Shown here: positions 51,279 to 60,237 of the stretch, piece by piece
Layout of the letters: every line of letters begins with the position of its first letter
How positions within the stretch are numbered: the stretch's first letter is position 1
DNA from: Porphyromonas endodontalis ATCC 35406
GTDB lineage: Bacteria; Bacteroidota; Bacteroidia; Bacteroidales; Porphyromonadaceae
Direction of reading: 5' to 3'
Assembly: GCF_000174815.1 (NCBI RefSeq)
Contig: NZ_ACNN01000005.1
Location: forward strand, 186,001-250,000
Length of the DNA: 64,000 nt
Program-made: the position numbers and the translations under genes
The notes under the pieces: generated by a model
The model's database searches: none
The model's input: the letters and a program-made list of their open reading frames with translations, nothing else
Told to the model about the DNA's origin: nothing

Positions 51279-52478
51279 ATGGCAGGTCTCTACCTACATG
51301 TCCCATTCTGTAAGAGTCGTTGTGCCTATTGCGCATTTTACTCGCAAACAAATACCCGGCAGCAAGAGGCTTTTGTAGCTGCTCTCTGTCGGGAGTTGGA
51401 GCTACGTCGGGAAGAATTAGCCCCCTCTATCTCTATTGAGACCGTCTACTTTGGTGGAGGTACTCCCTCGCTTCTCTCTCCGTCTCAGCTTGAGAAAATC
51501 GTGGATACAATCCGGCGGGTTTACTCCCCCGAGCCCGATGCGGAATGGACTTTGGAGGGGAATCCCGATGATCTAACGCCCGAGTATGCCCATGCTCTTC
51601 GCCTTTTGAGATTCAATAGAGTGAGCCTTGGAGTACAAAGTTTTTGTGATGAAGAACTTCGCTTTTTAGGGAGGCGGCACACAGCGCGGCAGGTGTATAG
51701 CGCGATTGAAGCCCTACGAACAGCCGATTTTTCCAATATAAGTATCGACCTTATTTACTCCTTACCGGGGCAGAGCCATCAGCTTTGGCAGCAAAATCTA
51801 TCTTCTGCATTAGTCCTCGAGATACCCCATATTTCTGCCTATAACCTGACCTACGAAGAGCATACTCGCCTCACGCATCTTGCGCGCCGTGGCTCTATAG
51901 AAAAGCAATCGGACGAGGACGCCTTACGCGATTATTACTATCTGGTAGATACTCTCCACGGGCGAGGGTACGATCATTACGAGCTATCCAATTTTGCCTT
52001 TCGGGGGATGCACTCTCGCCATAACTCCTCTTATTGGGATCGAGTGCCCTATCTTGGTTTTGGTCCTTCGGCACATAGTTACCTCCCCGAGAGTAGGTAT
52101 GCCAATGTTGCTCACCTCCATCGTTACATAGAGTACCTACAACAAGGTACTACGGCAATAGATTTTCGGGAGGACTTATCCCCTACTGATTGCTTTAATG
52201 AGATCATTATGACGGGGCTTAGAAGAGCAAAAGGGGTTGATTTACAGAATGTTTCCGAAGTTTTTGGGCGTAAGAAGTTATCTTTTTTACAGACTGCAAG
52301 CGAACCCTACCTAGCCCAAGGTTTACTCATACTCGACAGTAGTTCTCAGTACTCCATAGAGGCTCCTTCTCCCTCTATTTGCAAAGAGAGAGTTGCAAAT
52401 GAGGGGCAATTTTTACGTGCTTCTAGGGAGGGAATGGTGGTTATTGACTCTATTATTAGCGATCTTTTCCTCTTGTAG
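51279..52478 (+). CDS. hemW: Radical SAM haem chaperone HemW
   Basis: This 399-residue protein has CxxxCxxC (C11, C15, C18) in YLHVPFCKSRCAYCAF, VYFGGGTPSLL and the C-terminal HemW domain with NSSYWDRVPYLGFGPSAHS (in parts). It is the HemW type rather than oxygen-independent coproporphyrinogen oxidase HemN, and is thought to insert haem into respiratory enzymes. It ends the queA-to-hemW run. Confidence 0.88.
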   Translation: MAGLYLHVPFCKSRCAYCAFYSQTNTRQQEAFVAALCRELELRREELAPSISIETVYFGGGTPSLLSPSQLEKIVDTIRRVYSPEPDAEWTLEGNPDDLTPEYAHALRLLRFNRVSLGVQSFCDEELRFLGRRHTARQVYSAIEALRTADFSNISIDLIYSLPGQSHQLWQQNLSSALVLEIPHISAYNLTYEEHTRLTHLARRGSIEKQSDEDALRDYYYLVDTLHGRGYDHYELSNFAFRGMHSRHNSSYWDRVPYLGFGPSAHSYLPESRYANVAHLHRYIEYLQQGTTAIDFREDLSPTDCFNEIIMTGLRRAKGVDLQNVSEVFGRKKLSFLQTASEPYLAQGLLILDSSSQYSIEAPSPSICKERVANEGQFLRASREGMVVIDSIISDLFLL

Positions 52479-52620
52479 TAGGGAAATCCCCCTCTAGTAG
52501 AGATTTTGTTTTCTGTATTATCTACCTGATAACTAGCTTGTTGCATAATTCCATCTTCGTCGCACTAAAAAATATTCCCAGAAAATAATACCTACTTATT
52601 GGTAGTTTCAAATTAATTAC

Positions 52621-52628
52621 TACCTTTG
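52621..52628 (+). promoter_or_regulatory. -7 box of the ferredoxin gene
   Basis: TACCTTTG, 58 nt before the start. Confidence 0.6.
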
Positions 52629-52685
52629 CAATGTCTAAAGAGAGACAGGAACAATACGAATAACAACAATAAAGGATTAAGGATT

Positions 52686-52853
52686 ATGGCTTACGTAATT
52701 TCTAATGACTGTGTAGCTTGCGGAACTTGCATCAACGAATGCCCCGTGAGTGCAATTTCTGAAGGCGATATCTATAAGATTGACGCTGATACTTGCATCG
52801 ATTGCGGTTCTTGCGCTGCAGCTTGCCCATCAGAAGCTATCTCACAAGCATAA
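52686..52853 (+). CDS. 2x[4Fe-4S] ferredoxin
   Basis: This 55-residue protein has two cluster motifs, CVACGTCINECP and CIDCGSCAAACP, the pattern of clostridial-type ferredoxin. It is a soluble low-potential electron carrier for anaerobic metabolism. The start is the ATG at 52686; a TTG 20 codons earlier lies in the promoter. Monocistronic, with promoter and terminator. Confidence 0.95.
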   Translation: MAYVISNDCVACGTCINECPVSAISEGDIYKIDADTCIDCGSCAAACPSEAISQA

Positions 52854-52896
52854 GCACCTTCTTTAGGTAGCTTACCCTACAAACGAAAGAGAGATA

Positions 52897-52938
52897 ATCT
52901 CCATCCGAGTTTCATACTTGGGTGGAGATATTTTTTTG
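52897..52938 (+). terminator. Terminator of the ferredoxin gene
   Basis: ATCTCCATCC/GGGTGGAGAT (52897-52906, 52920-52929) followed by ATTTTTTTG. Confidence 0.9.
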
Positions 52939-53090
52939 TAGAGCTGTTGTTATTTCTTCTGTATCTACCTCTCTCAATGAATTAGGCTCGGAGGGCTCCA
53001 GCTAGTGACGGTTGTAGAGGATTTCGTTGCTCCGCTATCCCTTGAGTATGCTCTCCCTACTTACCTTATACCTACTACTAAGTAGGTAGT

Positions 53091-55151
53091 CTATAACGCT
53101 AAATCAATACCATATAGATGAGCCGGTGAGGCGAATGGCGGCTTCATTTCCTTTGTGATTTCCAGAGTAAAGGGCGCCCCTACAGCCGGGAGTTGGATGC
53201 TCTTGTGCCAAAGTTGGATTTGAGGGAGAGGGGTAATGTGCGCCTCCATAGAGCGGCTCTCGCGATTGTATAGCTTGACTAGGAGGGTATGGGAGCCTTT
53301 TGGGAGAGGGAGGCGTAGCGTGTGTTGGTGCAACCCTCCCGACTCTTGGGGTCGATAAATTGCCCCTGCTACAATGGTGCCATCCACGAGGCAAAGCATC
53401 CCCTCCGAGAACTGAATCTCTAGAGGAAGTACTAGATCTCGGTCTGCCGTGAGGGTGTAGCGTAGGTAGCGTGCAGAGCCTTGGGATACTTTTTCTTGAT
53501 ACGCAAACGATACCGGAAGGGTGCGCCACAGATCGGGATTGAACTCATCTTTTTGCGTGAATTTGGCGGGGAGTGTACCAAATCGGCCGCCGGAGGAAAC
53601 CACAAGGAGCTGCTGCCAATGGAGAGCTTTGAGGGGTGTTTGGTAGAGGGAGGAGTCCGCCGAAAGAAGTGCTATCACTTGCTTTTTCCCGGCTATGTTT
53701 AGCTGTATGTTTTTCCCTTTTTCCTCTTTTGTGAAAGATAGGGTAGCCTCTTGCTTCCCACGTTGGGGATGCCAGCGATACCCTACGATGCTACGATACC
53801 CTGTATAGTAGTCTATCTGCGAATGGGCGTATAGAGCCTCGGCTTCTAGAGGATAGAGCCGCTTCGCATTGTGGGGTGGGGTAATGAGGGATAAGGGGCG
53901 GTCGAAGTGGAGGGCGAGTACCGTGTAATAATCTTCGGGAGCTGCCTCCTCTAGCGTAAAGGAGATAACCCCTTTTGTTTGTTTTTGGTGAATTATTTTT
54001 CCCTTCCCTCGGAGCGTTTGGATACGGAGCATTTCCCCTTTAATCGGGGGGAGAATAATCTCTTTTTTCTCTCTATCATAGGGGACAAAAAGGTATAAGA
54101 TTTTACCATCGGGGGTAACGGTCGCGAGGGGCAACCCTTCCCTTACGCCCCATGGGGAGGGCTGAGTTTGGTAGATGGCTTGTTGGATGGGGGCCATCCA
54201 GTCTCCGATGCGTTGCAGCACCTCTCTCTCAAAGTCTACTATTTTGCCACTACCCATAGGGCCGATGTTTAACAGATATTTGCCACCACCGGATACCACA
54301 CTTAGCAGAGATTGTAACTTCTCTTGTACTTTGTCTTCCACTTTTCCGCGTTCTTGCCAAGAGCGATAGCCCCAAGTTTCGTCAAATATGGAGGCTGCTG
54401 TTTGCCAAGGCATGACCATGGAGTAATCGGGATACTCGTTGTCTGCCATCACACAGAAGTCCGCAAAGTCGTTGCCCAAGCGCCCACTTACCATGCATTG
54501 GGGCTGCAAACTGTGTACGAGTTGGTACATTTCTCTACTCTGGCTCTGCTGCATCGACCCCATATCGAACCACAATTCGTCCACGGGTCCATACTGAGTC
54601 AGCAACTCACGTACCTGCTTTAGGTTGTATTCGTGGTGTAGAGGGGTGATGGGATCGGCATTGTGAGACGAGAATGGCATGGCGTAGGGGTAGTGCCAAT
54701 CAATGAGCGAGAAGTAGAGTCCAAAGCCTAGACCTGCCTGATGGCACGCGGCTGCAATTTCTCCCACGAGGTCGCGATGAGCCGGCGTGGCATCGTATGA
54801 ATTGTATGGAGTGGTAGCTGTACGCCAGAGGCAGAAGCCATCGTGGTGCTTGCTTGTGATGACAATGGAGCGCATCCCGGCCCTTTGGGCTAGTTGCACG
54901 ATCTCTTGTGCGGAAAAGTCTTTGGCGTTGAATTGCTCGGTAAGTGCCTCATATTCGTCGGAGAATCCCACCCCAAAGGTAAGTATCTGCTCGGAGTAGC
55001 CCCTCTTTACGGGGGTGCCTTGCCATACTCCGCCGGCTACGGAGTATAGTCCGTAGTGAATGAAGAGGGAGTACTTATCGCCCAACCAATCTGCCCAAGC
55101 AGAACCAACTGAGAGTAGGGTGAGGAGGAGTGCTAGAAATAAATTACGCAT
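53091..55151 (-). CDS. Alpha-L-fucosidase (GH29)
   Basis: This 686-residue exported enzyme has a signal peptide cleaved near AWA (residue 20). A GH29 catalytic barrel follows with FIHYGLYSV, SKHHDGFCLW and the nucleophile Asp in DELWFDMG (D196). After it come beta-rich C-terminal domains of about 350 residues. It releases fucose from host or plant glycans, probably in the periplasm or at the surface. Its own promoter faces a divergent lipoprotein gene. No sugar-uptake genes are adjacent. Confidence 0.92.
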   Translation of the reverse strand: MRNLFLALLLTLLSVGSAWADWLGDKYSLFIHYGLYSVAGGVWQGTPVKRGYSEQILTFGVGFSDEYEALTEQFNAKDFSAQEIVQLAQRAGMRSIVITSKHHDGFCLWRTATTPYNSYDATPAHRDLVGEIAAACHQAGLGFGLYFSLIDWHYPYAMPFSSHNADPITPLHHEYNLKQVRELLTQYGPVDELWFDMGSMQQSQSREMYQLVHSLQPQCMVSGRLGNDFADFCVMADNEYPDYSMVMPWQTAASIFDETWGYRSWQERGKVEDKVQEKLQSLLSVVSGGGKYLLNIGPMGSGKIVDFEREVLQRIGDWMAPIQQAIYQTQPSPWGVREGLPLATVTPDGKILYLFVPYDREKKEIILPPIKGEMLRIQTLRGKGKIIHQKQTKGVISFTLEEAAPEDYYTVLALHFDRPLSLITPPHNAKRLYPLEAEALYAHSQIDYYTGYRSIVGYRWHPQRGKQEATLSFTKEEKGKNIQLNIAGKKQVIALLSADSSLYQTPLKALHWQQLLVVSSGGRFGTLPAKFTQKDEFNPDLWRTLPVSFAYQEKVSQGSARYLRYTLTADRDLVLPLEIQFSEGMLCLVDGTIVAGAIYRPQESGGLHQHTLRLPLPKGSHTLLVKLYNRESRSMEAHITPLPQIQLWHKSIQLPAVGAPFTLEITKEMKPPFASPAHLYGIDLAL

Positions 55152-55171
55152 ATTGCCTTCGGATTTCTAGG

Positions 55172-55179
55172 CAAAGATA
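55172..55179 (-). promoter_or_regulatory. -7 box of the fucosidase gene
   Basis: The minus strand reads TATCTTTG, about 20 nt before the start. Confidence 0.5.
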
Positions 55180-55194
55180 CGAATCTATTTGGGC

Positions 55195-55290
55195 TGAAAA
55201 ATATTTTTTTCTTGCCTGGTTTTGGAAAATATCTCACTCGGTTTTTGGAAATTTCTTGCCCTATTTCTTTTTCAAAACCACCCACAAAAA
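55195..55290. repeat. AT-rich intergenic repeat tract, copy G
   Basis: AAATTTCTTGCCCT (55249-55262) is identical to 18879-18892, and the surrounding 22 bp match at 20 positions. The tract also has a GGGCTGAAAAA start. It fills the gap between the divergent fucosidase and lipoprotein genes. Confidence 0.5.
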
Positions 55291-55314
55291 TCGCCAATTC
55301 TCACCTGCTTCTTT

Positions 55315-55348
55315 TTTGGCGCTGTTTGTAGGTATTTTAATATCTTTG
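55315..55348 (+). promoter_or_regulatory. Promoter of the 55399 lipoprotein gene
   Basis: TTTG at 55315-55318 and TATCTTTG at 55341-55348 are 22 nt apart, the best -33/-7 pair in the window. The leader is about 45 nt. Confidence 0.7.
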
Positions 55349-55398
55349 CGCCAGGTGGTTTTTGAGACACCATTATTATTTACTAAATAGAGGGTTGT

Positions 55399-56232
55399 AT
55401 GAGTAGAAGTAAGCTTCTCGTAGTTGCCGTTTTTTGTTGCATTACCTCGTTGTTTGTAGGGTGCTTGCCTCCTCAGTATTCAGTAGAGGAGGTGAAATGG
55501 GAAGAAGAGAATCCCGAACCGCAAACGTCTCTATATGCAGTGTATGGTTTTCGTCTTATAAAGCCGGAGATAGAGCTACTCCAAAAGAATGCTTCTCGCA
55601 TGGTATATTTGGAGTATCGTCACAAAATTCCTAGCAATTATTGGGTTTCATTAAAAGAAACTAAGGAAGAGGCTAAGAGAAAAGCCCATATAGTCTGTAG
55701 TGATGATTCGGATAAAAGAGCTCTCTTCGACAGCATTGCTCGCTCCTATGGCGACATGTGGCATCCACATCCAAGCGAAAGGAGGTTGCTTTATACGCAA
55801 GTGTATAATGTGGATAAGGTCACAAATATCTCCGTCTTTGCTCTAGAAGATTGGAGTGATAGGTACCCTAAGGGGAGTTGTATGGACGATAACTTCAAAT
55901 TCATTTCGGGATCTCCCGATTCCTACATCCGCAATGGCTATCACCTGGATAGTGAAACAGTAGACAAGGCTAGGGCAGGCTTTGAGTATTGGTCTTGGAC
56001 CGCTCTCTATGATGCTCTATCTTCGTCTTATGTTGCCTTGCCTGTTTGTGGTAAACTCTCTGAGATCGATTTTCATCAGTATGACCTATTAGGCTATGAT
56101 TATAACCTTGGTCTCTTAGAACCCATAGAGCAGAGTATCCATCCCAAACGGCAGATTGCCGTAGAGATTACTTATAAAGATGGAACAAAGAGCCGCCTGA
56201 CCACATCCTACTGCAAGCCTTCTAATGGGTGA
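55399..56232 (+). CDS. Lipoprotein of unknown function
   Basis: This 277-residue protein has a lipoprotein signal with lipobox FVGC (about C22). The mature part is mixed and rich in aromatic residues (MVYLEYRHKIPSNYW, RAGFEYWSWTALYDAL) with several Cys. I recognise no domain. It would sit on a membrane in the periplasm or at the surface. It is divergent from the fucosidase gene but shares no motif with it. Confidence 0.7.
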   Translation: MSRSKLLVVAVFCCITSLFVGCLPPQYSVEEVKWEEENPEPQTSLYAVYGFRLIKPEIELLQKNASRMVYLEYRHKIPSNYWVSLKETKEEAKRKAHIVCSDDSDKRALFDSIARSYGDMWHPHPSERRLLYTQVYNVDKVTNISVFALEDWSDRYPKGSCMDDNFKFISGSPDSYIRNGYHLDSETVDKARAGFEYWSWTALYDALSSSYVALPVCGKLSEIDFHQYDLLGYDYNLGLLEPIEQSIHPKRQIAVEITYKDGTKSRLTTSYCKPSNG

Positions 56233-56291
56233 TACCCTGCCGTACCTCTAGCGTATTTTGCCCCGAATGCAGCTATTTGCCGAGAATAGGC

Positions 56292-56299
56292 TACTTTTG
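56292..56299 (+). promoter_or_regulatory. -7 box of efp
   Basis: TACTTTTG, about 85 nt before the start. Confidence 0.5.
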
Positions 56300-56384
56300 T
56301 AGTCGAGAGTGTTTTTGCTTGCTAGTAGCGCATGGCTCTTGCATTGCATACGAAGAATAATTGATAATAAGATAGATAGACCTA

Positions 56385-56951
56385 ATGGCTACAACTGCAG
56401 ATTTTAGAAATGGTATGTGCCTCGATATCGATGGACAATACTTTTTCATCGTAGAGTTCCTCCATGTAAAACCCGGCAAAGGCCCTGCTTTCGTTCGTAC
56501 GAAATTGCGTAATGTGGCTACAGGCCGCATTCTTGACAAGACTTGGAATAGCGGTGTAAAGGTAGAGGAAGTACGCATCGAGCGTCGCCCTTACCAATTC
56601 CTCTACAAGGATGATATGGGGTATAACTTTATGCACACAGAGACTTTTGAACAGATCACTATCCCCGGAGAAGGGATCGAAGGTGTGCAATTCCTCAAAG
56701 AGGGTGATACGGTAGAAGCAATGGTACATGCACAGAGCGAAACCGTGCTTACTTGCGAGCTTCCCCCTCACGTAGTGCTCCGTGTTACCTATACCGAGCC
56801 GGGTATCAAGGGTGATACAGCAACCAACGCCCTCAAGCCTGCAACCGTAGAAACGGGTGCTGAGGTGCGTGTTCCCCTCTTCATCAACGAGGGTGAACTT
56901 ATCGAGGTAGATACTCGTGATGGTTCTTATGTTAGCCGCGTAAAAGAGTAA
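56385..56951 (+). CDS. efp: Elongation factor P
   Basis: This 188-residue protein has the three EF-P domains, with [12 protein letters not shown] holding the tip Lys (K32), DDMGYNFMH and the C-terminal [17 protein letters not shown]. It helps ribosomes through polyproline stretches. Whether K32 is modified is unknown; no EpmA/EpmB gene is in the window. Monocistronic, with a strong terminator. Confidence 0.96.
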   Translation: MATTADFRNGMCLDIDGQYFFIVEFLHVKPGKGPAFVRTKLRNVATGRILDKTWNSGVKVEEVRIERRPYQFLYKDDMGYNFMHTETFEQITIPGEGIEGVQFLKEGDTVEAMVHAQSETVLTCELPPHVVLRVTYTEPGIKGDTATNALKPATVETGAEVRVPLFINEGELIEVDTRDGSYVSRVKE

Positions 56952-56973
56952 TTTCTCTTTTATCCTCAATAAG

Positions 56974-57021
56974 ACTAGGCTTGGGCTACTGTAGAAGGTA
57001 GCTCAAGCCTAGTTTCTTTTG
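56974..57021 (+). terminator. Terminator of efp
   Basis: ACTAGGCTTGGGCTAC/GTAGCTCAAGCCTAGT, 16 bp with one G-T, followed by TTCTTTTG. Confidence 0.9.
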
Positions 57022-57090
57022 TGACTTCCCCTCCCCAGAAACCTCTCTCTCGGAATAGGGTGCCATTGACGGAAGTCGACTACCAAGAAG

Positions 57091-57133
57091 TCTAAAAAAG
57101 AAAGACCCACCTTCGCAAAAGAAAGGTAGGTCT
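57091..57133 (-). terminator. Terminator of the DUF2795 gene and the rlmD-side run
   Basis: Minus strand AGACCTACCTT/AAGGTGGGTCT (57133-57103), one G-T, followed by TTCTTTTTTAG. Confidence 0.85.
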
Positions 57134-57229
57134 CCATGCTAAATCAAAACGAATCTTTCCCTAAGAGTTTAGTGTCTTTGGAGGAATGCTTTTATTTCTA
57201 GGGAAGGGGTAGCCTTTTTATTTGTACGA

Positions 57230-57451
57230 TCAGTACTCTTCTTCGTTGAAGAAGAAGTCTTCGTCTCTAGGGTAATCCGGCCAAATGTCTTCGATAGATT
57301 CGTATATCTCTCCCTCGTCTTCTATCTCTTCGAGTATCTCTATGACCTCAAGAGGAGCACCCGAGCGTTGTGCATAGTCTATAAGTTCATCTTTGGAGGC
57401 AGGCCATGGGGCATCGTCCAAGGTAGAGGCTAATTCAAGTGTCCAATACAT
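57230..57451 (-). CDS. DUF2795 domain protein
   Basis: This 73-residue acidic protein opens MYWTLELASTLDDAPWPAS and ends EDFFFNEEEY, a highly conserved Bacteroidetes form of the DUF2795 family. It is soluble and of unknown function. It has its own promoter inside the short gap after the cobalamin adenosyltransferase gene, and a shared terminator. Confidence 0.85.
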   Translation of the reverse strand: MYWTLELASTLDDAPWPASKDELIDYAQRSGAPLEVIEILEEIEDEGEIYESIEDIWPDYPRDEDFFFNEEEY

Positions 57452-57503
57452 AATCAGTTCGTGTTGCTATTAAATAGGTTCGGCTTCCGCCACTTATCGC
57501 GCG

Positions 57504-57511
57504 CAAAAGTA
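57504..57511 (-). promoter_or_regulatory. -7 box of the DUF2795 gene
   Basis: The minus strand reads TACTTTTG, about 50 nt before the start. Confidence 0.5.
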
Positions 57512-57521
57512 GTATTTATTT

Positions 57522-58088
57522 CTATTTTACACAATGTTTTTGCCAAGTAATTTCCGGCTCACCACGGCGATGAGATTCATAGCGAGCAAGGGCAAAGAAG
57601 TAGTCGCTCAGTCGATTGATATAACGCTCTAGGGGTTCATCTACGGGTACTTCTTCCTCTAATCGGTACAAAAGACGCTCTACACGGCGAGTTACCGTGC
57701 GGCACACATGGCAGAGAGCGGCACTGCGTCCGCCTGCCGGCAAGATGAATCCCGTCATGGGCGGGGTTGCCTCGTCTAATTGATCTACCCACCCCTCAAG
57801 GGCAATGATAACCTCTTCGGAGACTTGAGAAAAGGCTTTTAGTTCTCGACTAGAGGTGTCCGTTGCAAGATTGGAACCTATCACGAAGAGATTATTTTGG
57901 ATAGCGGCGAGTTGCTCAGCCGAAGAAGTTTCTAACTCCTCTGCGCGCAGTAAGCCGATAAAGGAGTTGAGTTCGTCTACAGAACCATAGCATTCGAGAC
58001 GGAGGTCGCTCTTCTTGATGCGTTGCCCTCCTACCAGCGAGGTAGTACCTCGGTCGCCTGTGCGAGTATACAGATTACTTTTTGCCAT
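57522..58088 (-). CDS. Cob(I)alamin adenosyltransferase, PduO type
   Basis: This 188-residue protein has the PduO-type signature YTRTGDRGTTSLVGG, LECYGSVDELNSFIGL, and the late CRTVTRRVER...RYINRLSDYFF. It transfers the adenosyl group of ATP to cob(I)alamin to make coenzyme B12. Normal length; 6 bp after the methyltransferase-like gene. Confidence 0.94.
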   Translation of the reverse strand: MAKSNLYTRTGDRGTTSLVGGQRIKKSDLRLECYGSVDELNSFIGLLRAEELETSSAEQLAAIQNNLFVIGSNLATDTSSRELKAFSQVSEEVIIALEGWVDQLDEATPPMTGFILPAGGRSAALCHVCRTVTRRVERLLYRLEEEVPVDEPLERYINRLSDYFFALARYESHRRGEPEITWQKHCVK

Positions 58089-58094
58089 ATCGTT

Positions 58095-58685
58095 TTATAG
58101 GGTCGACTTGTATTGTTGTGAATGAAATCGGGGGGACGAGATTACTAATTGAGCCGAGGGGAGATCAATGCGGATCCCCGAGAGACGCCCCTCTTTGAAG
58201 TACTGAATCGTGCGCCTTTTTAGAGAAGGATTTTGCCAAGTAGCGACGAGTAATATCGCAGGAGTTGGCTCTTCTATTACTTGAGAGAGAGCTACCTCCT
58301 CCGTGATAAAGAAGAGGGAGAATAGGTCCCCCCGAGGGTAGGGTCCATAGGGATGCCCTAAAGGCGAGGGGCATGTTGCACGCTGCAAGAGGGGTAATAG
58401 CTCTTGCATATAGCTACAGTATGCTCCCAAAACTTGTATTCTTTTTATGGGATAATGAGCCGATATTCGGTAAAATAAAAAAGCGAGTCTGAGGTCATGT
58501 TTGCTCCTGCCATGACGATGTACAACCTCTCTTATGGAGGCAAATGCCGAATAGGGAGATTTTTCTTCCACTACACGTGTGAGCAACTCAAAGGCAAATG
58601 GAGAGTGCACACCATGCCCCCCGTGCGAGAAGCATTTGCGCCACAAAGACTTGGCAGGTAGAGCAAGAGACGAATAGGATGTCAT
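58095..58685 (-). CDS. Degenerate SAM-methyltransferase-like protein
   Basis: This 196-residue protein keeps the N-terminal HGVHSPFAFELLTRVV that I associate with a Bacteroidetes class I SAM-methyltransferase-like family, and a C-terminal strand pattern (SGIRIDLPSAQLVISSP). Where the glycine-rich SAM loop should be it reads IQVLGAYCSYMQELLP, without the E-x-G-x-G pattern, and the protein is about 50 residues short. It may be a non-catalytic relative or a decaying gene; the reading frame is open. Its ATG overlaps the GNAT stop by one base. Confidence 0.6.
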   Translation of the reverse strand: MTSYSSLALPAKSLWRKCFSHGGHGVHSPFAFELLTRVVEEKSPYSAFASIREVVHRHGRSKHDLRLAFLFYRISAHYPIKRIQVLGAYCSYMQELLPLLQRATCPSPLGHPYGPYPRGDLFSLFFITEEVALSQVIEEPTPAILLVATWQNPSLKRRTIQYFKEGRLSGIRIDLPSAQLVISSPRFHSQQYKSTL

Positions 58686-58951
58686 CAAAGAGGATAATTG
58701 ATGCGCTTGAGATAGGTTGCTGCGTAGCTACACTCGGGAGATACCTTCCATCCCCTCTTCTCAACAAGGAGCATCATCTCTTGCATGAGGTGGTGGGCTA
58801 CGGATTGCCCCCGAAAAGCCTCTTCGGTAATGGTATGTAAGATGGTGCAAACTCCATCGTCAAGAGCGAACTCAATATGCCCGACTTCTATGTTGTCGGC
58901 ATTATAGGCTCTTAGGATATTATCTCGTAATTGATAGTGAAGGTCGGTCAT
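58685..58951 (-). CDS. Small GNAT-fold N-acetyltransferase (YjdJ-like)
   Basis: This 88-residue protein is a one-domain GNAT of the short YjdJ/COG2388 type, with the acetyl-CoA loop in TEEAFRGQSVAHHLM (R/Q-GxG-like) and C-terminal CSYAATYLKR. Substrate unknown. Translationally coupled to the methyltransferase-like gene and 10 bp after the permease gene. Confidence 0.82.
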   Translation of the reverse strand: MTDLHYQLRDNILRAYNADNIEVGHIEFALDDGVCTILHTITEEAFRGQSVAHHLMQEMMLLVEKRGWKVSPECSYAATYLKRINYPL

Positions 58952-58961
58952 GGGGGTGATT

Positions 58962-60215
58962 TTATTGATTAAACCGGAGCGTATCTACCGCTCTAATACG
59001 GGCAATAATACGAGTGGGCAGGAGGAGGGAAATCATGGAGAGTGCAAAGACAAGAAGATTTATCCCCAAAACCCAAGGTATATCAAACTCAATGGGAACG
59101 TAAGATAGGTAATAGGTTGCCGGATCTAGCTGGATGGGCGAGAAGAAGTATTGCACTCCGGCCAGAGCAAAGGCAATCAAATTGCCCCATAAAAGGCCTT
59201 TACCTACCACGAAAGCAGCTAAGTAAAGGAACAAAGATCGAATGGAACCATAGCGAGCGCCCAGAGCTTTGAGTAGCCCGATCATCCGTGTGCGGTCAAG
59301 TATCAGTATCAAAAGCCCGGTGATGAGGGTAAATGAGGCGACAATGAGCATCAGCACGAGCAGCAGGGATATATTGGCATCGAGCATCTCTATCCATGCG
59401 AATATATCCGGCATGAGGCTCTCTGCCGTGTACATACCAAGGCTTTGCCCTCCGGTATTGGGGCTTTTGGATAGTTGCTCCACAAGCCGATCACTTAGGG
59501 CTAAATGGTCTACTTTGGGTTGGACAAATAGCTCAAGACGCGTTACTTTATCCTCATCAATGTGGGCTACATGGCGCATAACTCCGATGGGAGCCACCAC
59601 GATAGGGGCTTCGATATGGGGGAGATCTACGATCCCTGCAATGGTAAAGGTTCGCACCGTAGTACGTGCTCCTGTAAAATAAATAGGCACTTTGTCTCCT
59701 ACTGTGAGGCGCAGTTTCTCGGCACACTCAAGAGGGAGGAGTATAGGATTATGGAGCGTATCTGAACCATCAAAATAGGGGATATATCCATCCCTAAGAA
59801 CGCCAGAAGTGTGCAGGTAGGCGTCGCGCGATGAGACACCCATCACGAGCACTGCGGAGAAGTCGCTATCGGTTTTAATTATGCCTCCACTCTGTACCAC
59901 TTGGCGTATCTCCCCAATGCCCTCAATACCGGCTAGCTCAGAAAGGAGCTCAGGCGTAATCCGTAGGGAGGCAGATTCGTCGGCATAGTTCCTGCCATAT
60001 TCGTTGAGGATGATATGCCCCGTGAGTAGATAGATCCGCTCGTGTACCTGGTTGCGGAATCCCTTTCCCACAAAAATGGTAAGCAACATGACCGCCAAGC
60101 TCAAAGCAATACCGAGTACGGTGAACCTCAGAAGAGAGCTGGTGGCACGGGAGGCTGCAGATTGCCTCGCAGCTAATCTCTGCGCTAGAAAGAAGGGATA
60201 GATGCGGATTTTCAT
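58962..60215 (-). CDS. FtsX-like ABC transporter permease (LolC/E type)
   Basis: This 417-residue inner-membrane protein has an N-terminal helix (LRFTVLGIALSLAVMLLTIF), a large periplasmic domain (about 60-270) and three C-terminal helices, with the FtsX motif IGLLKALGARYGSIR. The layout is that of lipoprotein-releasing LolC/LolE permeases. The neighbouring ABC-F protein is not its ATPase partner; that partner is outside the window. 22 bp after the ABC-F gene. Confidence 0.85.
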   Translation of the reverse strand: MKIRIYPFFLAQRLAARQSAASRATSSLLRFTVLGIALSLAVMLLTIFVGKGFRNQVHERIYLLTGHIILNEYGRNYADESASLRITPELLSELAGIEGIGEIRQVVQSGGIIKTDSDFSAVLVMGVSSRDAYLHTSGVLRDGYIPYFDGSDTLHNPILLPLECAEKLRLTVGDKVPIYFTGARTTVRTFTIAGIVDLPHIEAPIVVAPIGVMRHVAHIDEDKVTRLELFVQPKVDHLALSDRLVEQLSKSPNTGGQSLGMYTAESLMPDIFAWIEMLDANISLLLVLMLIVASFTLITGLLILILDRTRMIGLLKALGARYGSIRSLFLYLAAFVVGKGLLWGNLIAFALAGVQYFFSPIQLDPATYYLSYVPIEFDIPWVLGINLLVFALSMISLLLPTRIIARIRAVDTLRFNQ

Positions 60216-60237
60216 TGCGGATGGGAGGGCATTAAGA

